Assembly: GCA_031431435.1 (NCBI GenBank)
Contig: JANPDI010000269.1
Span: forward strand, 45,392 to 109,391
From: UKL13-2 sp031431435
GTDB taxonomy: Bacteria > Pseudomonadota > Gammaproteobacteria > Burkholderiales > Usitatibacteraceae
Length of the DNA: 64,000 nucleotides
Direction: 5' to 3'
Within the stretch, counting starts at the first letter, position 1, and each line of letters begins with the position of its first letter. Shown piece by piece: positions 17,719-26,629 of the stretch. The notes beneath the pieces were generated by a model, which saw only the letters and a list, made by a program, of their open reading frames with translations, was not told where the DNA came from and ran no database searches. A program made the translations under genes and the position numbers.

Positions 17719-19605
17719 ATGCACGCGCCCATTCAAGTACTGCCTGAACTGCTGATCAACCAAATCGCCGCTGGTGAAGTCGTTGAGCGACCCGCCTCAG
17801 CCCTCAAAGAGTTGATCGAAAACAGTCTGGACGCCGGTGCCACCGAAATCCAGATCGATCTGCTCGAAGGTGGCATCAAACGTATCCGGGTTGCCGACAA
17901 TGGCAGCGGCATCCCGCAGGCCGAAATGCCGTTCGCCATGCAGCGCCATGCGACATCAAAAATTCGCAACCTTGATGACCTGGAGCGGGTTGCAACAATG
18001 GGGTTTCGCGGCGAGGCTCTGGCAAGTCTGGGGGCAATTTCCAGGCTCACCATGACCTCGCGCTTTTCCAACGAGACCGGTTTCGCGCCGTACGCCTTTC
18101 GAATGCAGGTGTTGGGGGGCGCGTTCGGCGAAATCGAACCCGCGGCGCTGGCACGCGGTACGGTTATTGACGCCGAGGATTTATTCTTTAATACGCCGGC
18201 GCGCCGCAAATTTTTGAAGACTGAAGGCACCGAGTTTGGCCACGCCGAGGACGCGGCAACAAGAATTGCGATGGCATTTCCGAATGTGGCGGTCTCGCTG
18301 GCGCATAACGGAAAGCGGGTCTGGTCACATGTCCCGCAACAGGCCTCAGCCCGTGTAATGGCAATTCTGGGCGATGAGTTCGCCGGTTCGTCGTTGGCCA
18401 TCGACGAAAACCACGCCACTTTTGCGTTGCGCGGACACATCGCGCTACCCCGATACTCACGGGCCGGTCGCGACCAGCAATTTATCTTTGTAAATGGCCG
18501 CTTTGTGCGTGATAAGTTGTTGCAGCACGCCGTTCGGCAGGCCTATGCCGACGTGCTGCACCACGGCCGGCAGCCGGCGTTTGCGCTGTTTTTGTCAATC
18601 AATCCAGAGCTTGTCGATGTAAACGTTCATCCTGCCAAGGCTGAAGTCAGGTTTCGTGATGCGCGTGCCGTCCACCAATTTGTGTTTCATGCGCTAAATA
18701 AGGCGTTGTCGGTCTCGGCAGCAACCACGTCGCCCGCGCTGGCCGCCCCAAACCGTTTTGCCTCATTGCCCGCGCCCGGCCTTTCGCCGGGCATAGGCCG
18801 GCCGTTTGCTGTTCAAGAGAAGTTCGGCAACTGGACAAACGGTTCGCGATTGGTTGCCAACGAGCCAAACGCCTTTTATGAGGCACTACGGGGCGGGCCG
18901 ACCGCCGATCCTGCCGGCCCGGCAGTGCGTAACGTTGAATTCGGCTCCCGCGCGGGCGATGCCGGCGAAATGTCCATGGCGCAAGGCGGCCCACACGCGC
19001 CGCCAGCGGATGATTCAGCCATCCCACCGCTCGGTTATGCGCTGGCACAGTTGCACGGTATTTATGTGCTTGCGCAAAATGCGGCGGGGTTGGTGTTGGT
19101 CGATATGCATGCCGCACACGAGCGCATCCTGTATGAAAAATTCAAACGCGCGAACGCCGCCAATGAAACCGCCACCCAACCGCTGCTGGTGCCGATCGCC
19201 TTTGCGATCGCGCCGCGTGAACGCGAAATTCTTGACGACAACAAACAGTTGCTGGCCGAACTCGGTTTTATATTTGGTGATCTGAGTCCGAACGAAATCG
19301 CCATCCGCTCGGTGCCGGCGTTGCTTGAACGTCGCGAGCCACATGATCTATTGCGTGAAATGCTCGACGATCTCGCGTTGCACGGGGCTTCACGTGCGAT
19401 TGAGGAGCGCCGTGACGAAATTATTTCAACCATGGCTTGTCATGCGGCTGTGCGGGCGAATCGCACCCTGGCGATCCCTGAAATGAATGCACTGTTGCGG
19501 CAGATGGAGCAAACCGAACGCAGCGGGCAATGCAACCACGGCCGGCCGACCTGGTATCAATTCGCCATGTCCGACCTCGACCGACTGTTCATGCGCGGCC
19601 GATGA
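17719..19605 (+). CDS. mutL: DNA mismatch repair protein MutL
   Basis: A 628-aa MutL beginning MHAPIQVLPELLINQIAAGEVVERP (another in-frame ATG lies 9 bp upstream). The GHKL ATPase shows ENSLDAGAT, DNGSGI and GFRGEALASLG. The C-terminal domain has VDMHAAHERILYE and SGQCNHGRPTW, the nuclease-site motifs of MutL proteins that nick DNA themselves, as in pseudomonads; this implies MutH-independent repair. The Pro/Ala linker at about 350-440 is long. miaA follows 10 bp downstream. Confidence 0.96.
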   Translation: MHAPIQVLPELLINQIAAGEVVERPASALKELIENSLDAGATEIQIDLLEGGIKRIRVADNGSGIPQAEMPFAMQRHATSKIRNLDDLERVATMGFRGEALASLGAISRLTMTSRFSNETGFAPYAFRMQVLGGAFGEIEPAALARGTVIDAEDLFFNTPARRKFLKTEGTEFGHAEDAATRIAMAFPNVAVSLAHNGKRVWSHVPQQASARVMAILGDEFAGSSLAIDENHATFALRGHIALPRYSRAGRDQQFIFVNGRFVRDKLLQHAVRQAYADVLHHGRQPAFALFLSINPELVDVNVHPAKAEVRFRDARAVHQFVFHALNKALSVSAATTSPALAAPNRFASLPAPGLSPGIGRPFAVQEKFGNWTNGSRLVANEPNAFYEALRGGPTADPAGPAVRNVEFGSRAGDAGEMSMAQGGPHAPPADDSAIPPLGYALAQLHGIYVLAQNAAGLVLVDMHAAHERILYEKFKRANAANETATQPLLVPIAFAIAPREREILDDNKQLLAELGFIFGDLSPNEIAIRSVPALLERREPHDLLREMLDDLALHGASRAIEERRDEIISTMACHAAVRANRTLAIPEMNALLRQMEQTERSGQCNHGRPTWYQFAMSDLDRLFMRGR

Positions 19606-19615
19606 AGGGGAATTA

Positions 19616-20584
19616 ATGACTTTGCCCCGCAAGAAGGTCGCCTTTTTGCTCGGCCCCACCGCGTCCGGAAAGACCGCGATGGCGTGCGCGTTGCGCGGCC
19701 GGTTTGCATTTGAAATTGTCAGTGTTGATTCGGCGCTGGTCTACCGCGAAATGAATATCGGCACCGCAAAGCCCGATGCGGCAACCCTGGCGGGGCATCC
19801 GCATCGATTGATCGATCTGATCGACCCGGATCAGGCGTATTCGGCGGCGGATTTCAGGCGTGATGCGATGGCGGCAATTGACGACATCCACGCCGCCGGC
19901 CGCATGCCGCTGTTGGTCGGCGGCACCATGATGTATGTAAAGGCGCTGATTGAAGGCCTTAGCAAGCTGCCGCCGGCGGATCCGGCCATCCGGGCGGTTA
20001 TTGGGGCAACGGCGGCAATGCACGGTTGGCCCGCCCTGCACGCACAATTGGCGGCTTTCGATCCACCAATGGCGACACGATTGTCGCCAAACGACAGTCA
20101 GCGAATTCAGCGTGCGCTCGAAGTCCATCAAATCACCGGCGTTGCGATGTCAACGCTGCAAACGCGGGCGACGCCGAACCTCGATACAGAACCGGTGTTT
20201 CCGTTTGACACCGCTATTTTTGCGTTGACGCCGTCGAATCGCGACGTGCTGCATATGCGTATCGCAGCACGGTTTGATGCAATGATTGACGCCGGACTGG
20301 TCGATGAAGTCGCACGCTTGCGCACGCGTTATGCGCTTGATGCCGGCATGCCGTCGATGCGCTGTGTCGGCTACCGCCAGGCGTGGCAATACCTGGATGG
20401 CGACATCAGCCTCGATGAGATGCGCCTAACGGGCGTCTCTGCCACCCGCCAACTTGCCAAACGGCAACTGACGTGGCTGCGATCCACAGCCGGCGTCACG
20501 ACGATCGATTGTCTGGACCCCGCTGCCGGTGACCAGACCGCGCATCACTTGCAGCAATGGCAAAAGCAGGGTGACGCTGTCTAG
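19616..20584 (+). CDS. miaA: tRNA dimethylallyltransferase MiaA
   Basis: A 322-aa enzyme that isopentenylates A37 of tRNAs reading UNN codons. P-loop GPTASGKT (13-20), then SVDSALVYREMNIGTAKP, PLLVGGTMMYVKAL, and the C-terminal CVGYRQAWQYL and RQLAKRQLTWLR, all typical. The ATG at 19616 follows AAGGGG. It is coupled to mutL (10-bp gap). Its last 4 bp overlap the convergent dodecin gene. Confidence 0.96.
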   Translation: MTLPRKKVAFLLGPTASGKTAMACALRGRFAFEIVSVDSALVYREMNIGTAKPDAATLAGHPHRLIDLIDPDQAYSAADFRRDAMAAIDDIHAAGRMPLLVGGTMMYVKALIEGLSKLPPADPAIRAVIGATAAMHGWPALHAQLAAFDPPMATRLSPNDSQRIQRALEVHQITGVAMSTLQTRATPNLDTEPVFPFDTAIFALTPSNRDVLHMRIAARFDAMIDAGLVDEVARLRTRYALDAGMPSMRCVGYRQAWQYLDGDISLDEMRLTGVSATRQLAKRQLTWLRSTAGVTTIDCLDPAAGDQTAHHLQQWQKQGDAV

Positions 20585-20847
20585 TCGTTGTGGTACTTGA
20601 ACGACAGCTTCATCTTGGCCCGGAAAGTCATGCCGCCATTTTTGTCGACCTTGACGTCGAGTTTGGAAACTTCGGCGACGCGAATATCACGCACAGTTTT
20701 CGACGCGGATTTGATTCCGTTCTTGGCGGCGTCGGCCCATGATACGGTGCTGGTGCCGACCAGTTCGATCACTTTGTAGACAGAACCACCTGACTTGGCG
20801 GCGGGTTTTGCGGCAGACTTTGCTGCTGTTTTGACTTTTTTTGCCAT
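20581..20847 (-). CDS. Dodecin-family flavin-binding protein with basic N-terminal tail
   Basis: An 88-aa protein. Residues from about 22 match dodecin: VYKVIELVGTSTVSWADAAKNGI, then SKTVRDIRVAEV and the final strand KMKLSFKYHND. Dodecins form hollow 12-mers that store flavins or related compounds. The usual tryptophan before the central EV is not present here (RVAEV), so flavin binding should not be assumed. An extra 20-residue Lys/Ala-rich tail precedes the domain. GGAGGACGTC is placed directly before the ATG. Confidence 0.82.
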   Translation of the reverse strand: MAKKVKTAAKSAAKPAAKSGGSVYKVIELVGTSTVSWADAAKNGIKSASKTVRDIRVAEVSKLDVKVDKNGGMTFRAKMKLSFKYHND

Positions 20848-20942
20848 GACGTCCTCCAGAATTATTCAGCTTGGGCGATCGAGATTACGCCTCAACCAAA
20901 ATAAGCGCAAGCGGGGGGCGACAGGCATCCGCCGAACCAGCA

Positions 20943-22316
20943 TCATGAAGGCGCGGTCTTGATAACGACGGCGGCGATTTCCCCGTCGTGCATTCGCACG
21001 GCAATTTGATCATTGGCATGCACGCTGGCAATTCCACTAACCACACCTTTACCGTTTATTTCGACAATTGCATAGCCGCGTGTGAGCACGTGTTCGGGAT
21101 TCAGCAAATTGAGCGCCTGCCGGTTGTGGGCGAGCGCATTGAGACGCAGGTTAATAACGGATGCCATCGCCTGCGCGATTGCCAGTTTTGACGCGCCCAT
21201 CGCGCTGCGACAACTGCCGAGGTCGGGCATCACGGTGCGCAGATGGTGCGCGGCGGCCAGCAGCGCGATTTGCAATTGCCGATGATGGCTGTTGCGTGCG
21301 CGATCAAGCCGTCGCTTCTGCAACAGATGATTTTCACGTTCACGCTTGATGCGCTCGTGTGGAGACACCAATCCACGTGCGACAAAGTCGACGCGCTGTT
21401 GGTATTGCCGGATAAGTCTGTCCGCGCTGCGGACCAATGATTCCCGTTTCTGTTGAACCGCAATCCGCAGTTGCGGCGTGTCCGGGGAGAGCAGTTCCGC
21501 ACCGGCCGTTGGCGTGGGCGCGCGCCTGTCAGCGACAAAATCACAAATTGTAAAATCAGTCTCGTGCCCAACACCGGATACAACGATGATTCCGGTTTCA
21601 GTTTGCAGTTTCGCAATTGCACGGGCAACCGCCTCGTCGTTAAATGCCCATAAGTCCTCCATCGCCCCGCCGCCGCGACAGATCAACATCGCGTCAATTT
21701 CGTTGCGGCTCGCCGCGGCATTGATGGCATTGGCAATTTCCCGCGGCGCATCGGCACCTTGCACGGCGGTCGGATAAATGATGATGTTTATCATCGGTGC
21801 GCGTCGCTGCAATGTTGTCAACACATCGTGTAGCGCGGCACCTTTGACGGACGTGACAATGCCCAGCGAATGCGCAAAACCGGGCAGTGCGCGTTTGCGG
21901 TCATCATCAAACAGCCCCTCGGCCGCAAGTTTTTGTTTAAGCCGTTCAAATGCCTCGAACAGTGCGCCGGCACCGGCGCGACGCATGGTTTCAACACCCA
22001 ATTGGAATTCACCACGCGCCTCATACAGTGTGGGTACCGCGCGAACGTCGACTTCCTGACCATTTTCCGGCGTGAACGAGACTGACTGCGCACGTTGCCG
22101 GAACATGACGCAGCGCACCTGTGCGGTATTGTCTTTGAGCGAGAAGTACCAATGTCCGCTCGCCGCGCGCATGACGTTTGAAAGCTCGCCACGGACCCAA
22201 CGTAATTCAAAATTGGCTTCAAGCATCCCTTTGATGCGGCGATTGAGTTCGGAAACACTGATGGTGCCAGTTGTGGTATCCGCCGCCTCATTCATGCTGT
22301 CTGGTGTGGCCACCAC
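20943..22316 (-). CDS. xseA: Exodeoxyribonuclease VII large subunit
   Basis: A 457-aa XseA. The N-terminal OB fold (ISVSELNRRIKGMLEANFELRWVRGELSN) is followed by the nuclease domain with GVGHETDFTICDFVADRRAPTPTAGAE, LICRGGGAMEDLWAFNDEAVARA and a long coiled coil, ending with VLTRGYAIV. With XseB it degrades single-stranded DNA from both ends. The start is a GTG at 22316 or 22313 behind GGGGGA; an ATG at 22295 is also in frame. The small subunit gene is not in this window. Confidence 0.94.
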   Translation of the reverse strand: MVATPDSMNEAADTTTGTISVSELNRRIKGMLEANFELRWVRGELSNVMRAASGHWYFSLKDNTAQVRCVMFRQRAQSVSFTPENGQEVDVRAVPTLYEARGEFQLGVETMRRAGAGALFEAFERLKQKLAAEGLFDDDRKRALPGFAHSLGIVTSVKGAALHDVLTTLQRRAPMINIIIYPTAVQGADAPREIANAINAAASRNEIDAMLICRGGGAMEDLWAFNDEAVARAIAKLQTETGIIVVSGVGHETDFTICDFVADRRAPTPTAGAELLSPDTPQLRIAVQQKRESLVRSADRLIRQYQQRVDFVARGLVSPHERIKRERENHLLQKRRLDRARNSHHRQLQIALLAAAHHLRTVMPDLGSCRSAMGASKLAIAQAMASVINLRLNALAHNRQALNLLNPEHVLTRGYAIVEINGKGVVSGIASVHANDQIAVRMHDGEIAAVVIKTAPS

Positions 22317-22415
22317 GTCCCCCTTTGCGGCCGACTGCTAGGCGAAATATTTTATTCATCCACCGCATGCTATCACCGCGACGCGTTGGCGACCCAACCA
22401 TCAACAATGGCAGAT

Positions 22416-22556
22416 GTTAAATTGCAAGCTATTGAAAAGATTGCAATTTTTAACAGGTTAAAATTTGAGCGTAGCGGAAAAAACCGTTACATTTTCGTGA
22501 CTTAGGGGTGCTGCGCAGCGGCTATGCACAGAGTTATCCACAGTTGTTGTGGATGA
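22416..22556. other. AT-rich hairpin and cluster of DnaA-box-like sites
   Basis: Within the 500-bp spacer between xseA and the divergent exbB, an inverted repeat (AAATTGCAA 22419-22427 and TTGCAATTT 22441-22449, extended by GTTAA/TTAAC) lies in AT-rich sequence. About 70 bp on are three DnaA-box-like 9-mers within 35 bp: CTATGCACA (22522-22530, one mismatch), TTATCCACA (22534-22542, perfect) and, inverted, TGTGGATGA (22548-22556, one mismatch). The rest of the spacer (22557-22817) shows nothing I can name. Confidence 0.5.
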
Positions 22557-22817
22557 AATGCGTGCGGACCTGCAGAAGCCACCAAACACCGGTGTTGCCG
22601 GCGGAAAATGTCTCAAATCGCCCGCCAATCGGTGCATTTGTCCAAATGACACGGCCGGCGTTGCGTTTCAATGCATACCACTAAATGCCGCGCGCGGCGT
22701 TTGCAGGTCGCGTTCCAATTTGCCCATTGCCGAACATGCGGGCTGTTGTGTTCGTTCCGCCGCCGAAGCGGATACGTTAAACTTATCCCAATTATGTAGC
22801 GCCCTCTGGAGAACACT

Positions 22818-23423
22818 TTGTTATCGATCATTCAAGCAGCAGGCTGGACTATTTGGTTCATCATTTTGTGTTCGGTAATTTGTTTCGCCATCATCGGCGA
22901 ACGTTTCTGGACATTGCGGCGTAAGTCTGTGTTGCCGCCAAACTTATTTACCGATACGGTCGAGGCCTACCGGTTGCAGGGTGCGACGGTTGAATTGCTG
23001 GCGAAGCTCAATGCAAATTCGTTTCTCGGCCGGGTATTTGCCGCCGGGCTGGCAAATATATCGTCATCGCGCGACGTGATGAAAGAATCGATGGAAGAGA
23101 CCGGGCGCGCGGTAATGGTCGATATGGAGCGTTTTTTGGTCGGACTGGGGACCATCGCGACGGTCGCACCCCTGCTCGGCCTGTTTGGCACCGTCATCGG
23201 CATGATCGATATTTTTGGCGCGTCAGGGCCGCAAGGTCAAAACCCCGCGCAGCTCGCACAGGGTATTTCAGTTGCGCTTTACAACACCGCTGCCGGGATT
23301 GCCGTCGCGGTGCCGGCGCTGATCTTTTACCGCCATTTTCGCGGCAAAGTCGATGTCATGGTGATCGATATGGAGCAGCAGGGAATAAAACTGGTTGAAA
23401 CGCTTCACGGTGATCGCAAGTGA
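22818..23423 (+). CDS. exbB: ExbB-type proton channel subunit (MotA/TolQ/ExbB family)
   Basis: A 201-aa inner-membrane protein with three membrane helices: near the N-terminus (IIQAAGWTIWFIILCSVICFAIIGERF), and the pair at about 110-180 with the conserved TIATVAPLLGLFGTVIGMI and LYNTAAGIAVAVPAL. The start is a TTG at 22818 with GGAGA 7 bp upstream. With ExbD it powers TonB-dependent uptake or, as TolQ-like, envelope work. It overlaps exbD by 4 bp and heads a run leading to lpxK and kdsB, the usual betaproteobacterial order. Confidence 0.93.
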   Translation: MLSIIQAAGWTIWFIILCSVICFAIIGERFWTLRRKSVLPPNLFTDTVEAYRLQGATVELLAKLNANSFLGRVFAAGLANISSSRDVMKESMEETGRAVMVDMERFLVGLGTIATVAPLLGLFGTVIGMIDIFGASGPQGQNPAQLAQGISVALYNTAAGIAVAVPALIFYRHFRGKVDVMVIDMEQQGIKLVETLHGDRK

Positions 23424-23848
23424 ATTTCCGGCGGGGCCGCACGCGTGAAGAGCCTGAAATCAACTTTATTCCGTTGATTGACCTGCTGTTGGTGATTTTG
23501 ATTTTTGTGATGGTGACCACGACCTATTCAAAGTACGCCGAATTACAAATCAACCTGCCTGAGGCGTCTGCCGAAAAAGCGCCGGATCGACCGCAAGTGC
23601 TGAATATCGCCGTTGATGCCGGCGGTAAATATGCCATCAACAACACCGCCGTCAATTTTAACGGCGTGGCCGCATTCGCGAATGCGCTGAAAGAGGCGGC
23701 AAATGCCGGTCAGATGAAGGATCCGGTGATCGCCATTGGCGCGGACGCGGGGGCAACCCATCAGGCCGTGGTAAATGTCATGGAAGCAGCGCGCCTGGTC
23801 GGTTATACCAAGATATCATTCACGACCCAGGCCAAGGCCGGCAAGTAG
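23420..23848 (+). CDS. exbD: ExbD-type biopolymer transport protein
   Basis: A 142-aa partner of ExbB: a short cytoplasmic N-terminus, one membrane helix (about 15-37) with the proton-carrying Asp in INFIPLIDLLLVILIFVMV, and a periplasmic domain. The start is a GTG whose last bases overlap the exbB stop (GTGA), so translation is coupled. It belongs to the same operon as lpxK downstream (33-bp gap). Confidence 0.92.
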   Translation: MNFRRGRTREEPEINFIPLIDLLLVILIFVMVTTTYSKYAELQINLPEASAEKAPDRPQVLNIAVDAGGKYAINNTAVNFNGVAAFANALKEAANAGQMKDPVIAIGADAGATHQAVVNVMEAARLVGYTKISFTTQAKAGK

Positions 23849-23881
23849 CGCGCCATCCCACGCGCTTGATGTACGACTAAC

Positions 23882-24985
23882 ATGCGCTCGCATCTCGAAC
23901 GATTTTTTGTCCGCGAGTGGCAGCGTGTGTCTGCGTGGCAGATTGTGTTGCGACCGGTATCGTGGATTTTTTCAGCCATCGTTTGGGCCCGCCGCAGGCT
24001 CTACAGCGCGCGACTATTTCGTTCATACCAGCCGTCGGTGCCGGTGTTGGTGGTCGGCAATGTCACCGTGGGTGGAACGGGCAAAACCCCCGTGGTGCTG
24101 GCAATCGCCGACTATTTTCGCGGCACCGGTCGGCTGCCGGGAATCGTGACACGCGGCTATACCATTACTCAACTTGATGCGGACGCGGCGACAGTGCTAC
24201 GGGTGAACCAGGCGCCAGCAAATGCAGATTCGAGGCTTGCGGGTGATGAAGCCAGATTGCTTGCACGCCGAAGTGGCGTGCCTGTTTATGCCGGTTCGCG
24301 GCGTTCAGCGGCCGTTGCCGCGTTGTTATGCGATCATCCAAACACCGGGCTCGTGGTCGGCGATGACGGTTTGCAGCACTACGCAATGGCGCGTGATGTC
24401 GAGGTTGCGGTGGTTGATGGCTTGCGCGGATTTGGCAACGGGCAAATGTTGCCGGCGGGTCCGTTGCGGGAACCGGTTTCGCGCCTCAACAGTGTTGATT
24501 GTATTGTGTTGAACCAAACCGGCTTTGACACACGCCTGTCAAGCCGTTCGCCGCCTGCTTTCGCCGCGTCCCTCGCCGCAATCGGCAAACCGGTCTTTGT
24601 GATGACCTATGGCAACGAACGATTTGTGGCGTTACAGCGTGCGGATACGATCCGTGCGGACGCCATGGTTGCAATGTGCCGGCAGAAACGTATCGCGGCG
24701 GTGGCCGCGATCGGCAATCCGGCACGCTTTTTTCTGCATCTCGAAACGTTGGGTATCGCGCCCGCTTCCAAACATGTATTTGCCGATCACCATGCATATG
24801 ACAAGTCAGACTTCGCCGACATCGACGCAGACATCATCCTGATGACTGAGAAGGACGCGGTAAAATGTGACGACTGCGCCGATAACCGCATGTGGGCGAT
24901 GCAAATCGATGCATTGCTGCCTGATGCGTTTTATGAATTTATCCAGAAAAAGATTGACCATGTCACTCGACCCAAAGCTGCTTGA
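23882..24985 (+). CDS. lpxK: Tetraacyldisaccharide 4'-kinase LpxK
   Basis: A 367-aa lipid A kinase. An N-terminal amphipathic/hydrophobic stretch (QIVLRPVSWIFSAIVW) anchors it to the inner membrane; the P-loop VGGTGKTP is at 63-70; GDEARLLARR and VVGDDGLQHY (the DDGxQH block) are family-specific, and DADIILMTEKDAVKC marks the C-terminal part. It adds the 4' phosphate to make lipid IV-A. The 3' end overlaps the next small gene by 26 bp. Confidence 0.95.
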   Translation: MRSHLERFFVREWQRVSAWQIVLRPVSWIFSAIVWARRRLYSARLFRSYQPSVPVLVVGNVTVGGTGKTPVVLAIADYFRGTGRLPGIVTRGYTITQLDADAATVLRVNQAPANADSRLAGDEARLLARRSGVPVYAGSRRSAAVAALLCDHPNTGLVVGDDGLQHYAMARDVEVAVVDGLRGFGNGQMLPAGPLREPVSRLNSVDCIVLNQTGFDTRLSSRSPPAFAASLAAIGKPVFVMTYGNERFVALQRADTIRADAMVAMCRQKRIAAVAAIGNPARFFLHLETLGIAPASKHVFADHHAYDKSDFADIDADIILMTEKDAVKCDDCADNRMWAMQIDALLPDAFYEFIQKKIDHVTRPKAA

Positions 24986-25148
24986 AATTCTGGTATGCCC
25001 GCTGACCAAGGGGCCATTGACCATGTCGCCGGACAAGCTTGAGTTGATTTCCTGGTCGGCTAGGCTGGCGTATCCGATCCGGGACGGCATTCCAATCATG
25101 CTCGTCGACGAGGCGCGCGCGCTTGGCGTTGACGAGGAACGCAAATAA
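24960..25148 (+). CDS. Trm112/YcaR-family small protein
   Basis: A 62-aa protein, MSLDPKLLEILVCPLTKGPL... followed by LAYPIRDGIPIMLVDEAR, the standard Trm112-like zinc-ribbon-derived fold that sits between lpxK and kdsB in many proteobacteria. Only one of the usual cysteines is kept (C13), so it probably does not bind zinc. It overlaps the end of lpxK. The role is unproven; partners of this family activate methyltransferases. Confidence 0.88.
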   Translation: MSLDPKLLEILVCPLTKGPLTMSPDKLELISWSARLAYPIRDGIPIMLVDEARALGVDEERK

Positions 25149-25163
25149 ACACCGGGGAAAATC

Positions 25164-25934
25164 GTGTCGTCCTTCATTTGCGTGATTCCCGCCAGGCTGC
25201 ATTCGACGCGGCTGCCGGACAAACCGCTCGCTGATATTTGCGGTAAACCCATGGTTGTGCATGTGGCCGAACGCGCGCGCGCATCGGGTGCAAATCGGGT
25301 ATATGTGGCGACCGACCACGCCGATGTCATGGCGGTCTGCGCCGCGCATGGTATCGACGCGCTGATGACGCGGGCAGATCACGCCACCGGTACCGACCGG
25401 CTTGCCGAAGTGGTAAACCTGCTTGACCTGACCGACAACGAGATTGTGGTGAATGTGCAGGGTGACGAGCCATTGATTGACCCGTTGCTCATCAGCGATG
25501 TGGCCGCATTGCTGGCGAAAATGTCGATGGCCCACATAGGCACGGCCGCACATCCGATTGTCTCCGCGGAGGACTTCTTTAATCCGAATGTGGTAAAGGT
25601 GGTCACGGACGCCAACCAGCTGGCGCGTTATTTCAGCCGCGCGCCTATTCCGTTTGCCCGCGACGCGTTTGCCATTGATCATCAGGCGCTTCCGCCAAGT
25701 TTCCCGGCGCAGCGCCATATCGGCATTTATGCGTATCGCGCAAAATTTTTGAAGCACTTTGCCAGTCTGACAGCGGCGCCAACCGAGCAATGGGAGGCAC
25801 TTGAACAACTTCGCGCCCTTTACCATGGCTTCCAGATTGCCGTGTTGCCATGGCACGGGGTGGTTGCCGCTGGCGTTGACACCGCTGAAGACCTGATGCG
25901 GGTGCGTGAACAAGTGGCGAAGTCATTCGGGTAA
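25164..25934 (+). CDS. kdsB: 3-deoxy-manno-octulosonate cytidylyltransferase
   Basis: A 256-aa CMP-KDO synthetase that activates KDO for LPS inner core. Motifs: IPARLHSTRLPDKPLADICGKPM (nucleotide-binding start), VYVATDHADV, VVNVQGDEPLIDP and RHIGIYAYRAKFL. The GTG start at 25164 is behind GGGGAAA. It is co-directional and tightly spaced with lpxK and the Trm112-like gene. Confidence 0.96.
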   Translation: MSSFICVIPARLHSTRLPDKPLADICGKPMVVHVAERARASGANRVYVATDHADVMAVCAAHGIDALMTRADHATGTDRLAEVVNLLDLTDNEIVVNVQGDEPLIDPLLISDVAALLAKMSMAHIGTAAHPIVSAEDFFNPNVVKVVTDANQLARYFSRAPIPFARDAFAIDHQALPPSFPAQRHIGIYAYRAKFLKHFASLTAAPTEQWEALEQLRALYHGFQIAVLPWHGVVAAGVDTAEDLMRVREQVAKSFG

Positions 25935-25972
25935 AATCAGGTGATGATAAAAACTCCTTACAAAGGCGAGCG

Positions 25973-26626
25973 ATGCGATTGATTCTGTTGGGTGGTCCTG
26001 GCGCCGGAAAAGGCACGCAGGCGGGTTTCATCAAGGAAAAATTTGGCATCCCGCAAATTTCCACCGGCGACATGCTGCGGGCGGCTGTCAAAGCCGGTAC
26101 CCCGATGGGACTTGCCGCAAAGAAAGTGATGGACTCTGGCGCACTGGTGTCGGACGACATCATCATCGGCTTGGTGAAGGAGCGCATTAAACAGTCGGAC
26201 TGCGCGAAGGGATTCATGTTTGACGGCTTTCCCCGCACCATTCCGCAGGCGGACGCCATGAAGTCAGCCGGTGTTGACCTTGATTTTGTGGTTGAAATTG
26301 CGGTTGACGATGCGGAAATTATTGAACGCATGTCGGGGCGGCGTGTACATGTGGCGTCCGGACGCAGCTATCACGTCAAATTTAATCCGCCCAAGGTCGA
26401 AGGCAAAGACGATGTGACCGGCGAAGAACTGATCCAGCGAGATGATGATCGGGAGGAAACGGTGAAAAGACGCTTGGAGGTTTATCACGATCAAACCAAG
26501 CCGCTGATTTCGTATTACGGCGATTGGGCCCGGAGTGCTGCTGCGGGCGCGCCAAAATATGTGAAGGTGAATGGCGTCGGTAAAATGGATGCAATCCGCG
26601 AACAGATTTTTGCCGCGCTGTCGTAG
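25973..26626 (+). CDS. adk: Adenylate kinase
   Basis: A 217-aa long-form adenylate kinase. P-loop GGPGAGKGT (7-15), ISTGDMLR, FDGFPRT, and a LID domain (about 122-160) without the four zinc cysteines, including GRSYHVKFNPPK and RDDDREETVKRRL. It balances AMP, ADP and ATP. It precedes the PPi-dependent phosphofructokinase gene by 3 bp. Confidence 0.97.
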   Translation: MRLILLGGPGAGKGTQAGFIKEKFGIPQISTGDMLRAAVKAGTPMGLAAKKVMDSGALVSDDIIIGLVKERIKQSDCAKGFMFDGFPRTIPQADAMKSAGVDLDFVVEIAVDDAEIIERMSGRRVHVASGRSYHVKFNPPKVEGKDDVTGEELIQRDDDREETVKRRLEVYHDQTKPLISYYGDWARSAAAGAPKYVKVNGVGKMDAIREQIFAALS

Positions 26627-26629
26627 GTT

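Noticed and set aside
22522..22556. Chromosomal replication origin
   Set aside because: Three DnaA-box-like words alone do not make an origin; no dnaA, gyrB, parAB or gidA gene is near and the gene order is that of an ordinary LPS/Exb region.
22549..22878. Cys-rich 109-aa frame in the xseA-exbB spacer
   Set aside because: It overlaps the well-supported TTG start of exbB in another frame, has no family resemblance and no ribosome site.
24963..25913. 316-aa minus-strand frame opposite kdsB
   Set aside because: Entirely antisense to the CMP-KDO synthetase gene, His/Arg-rich with no motif.
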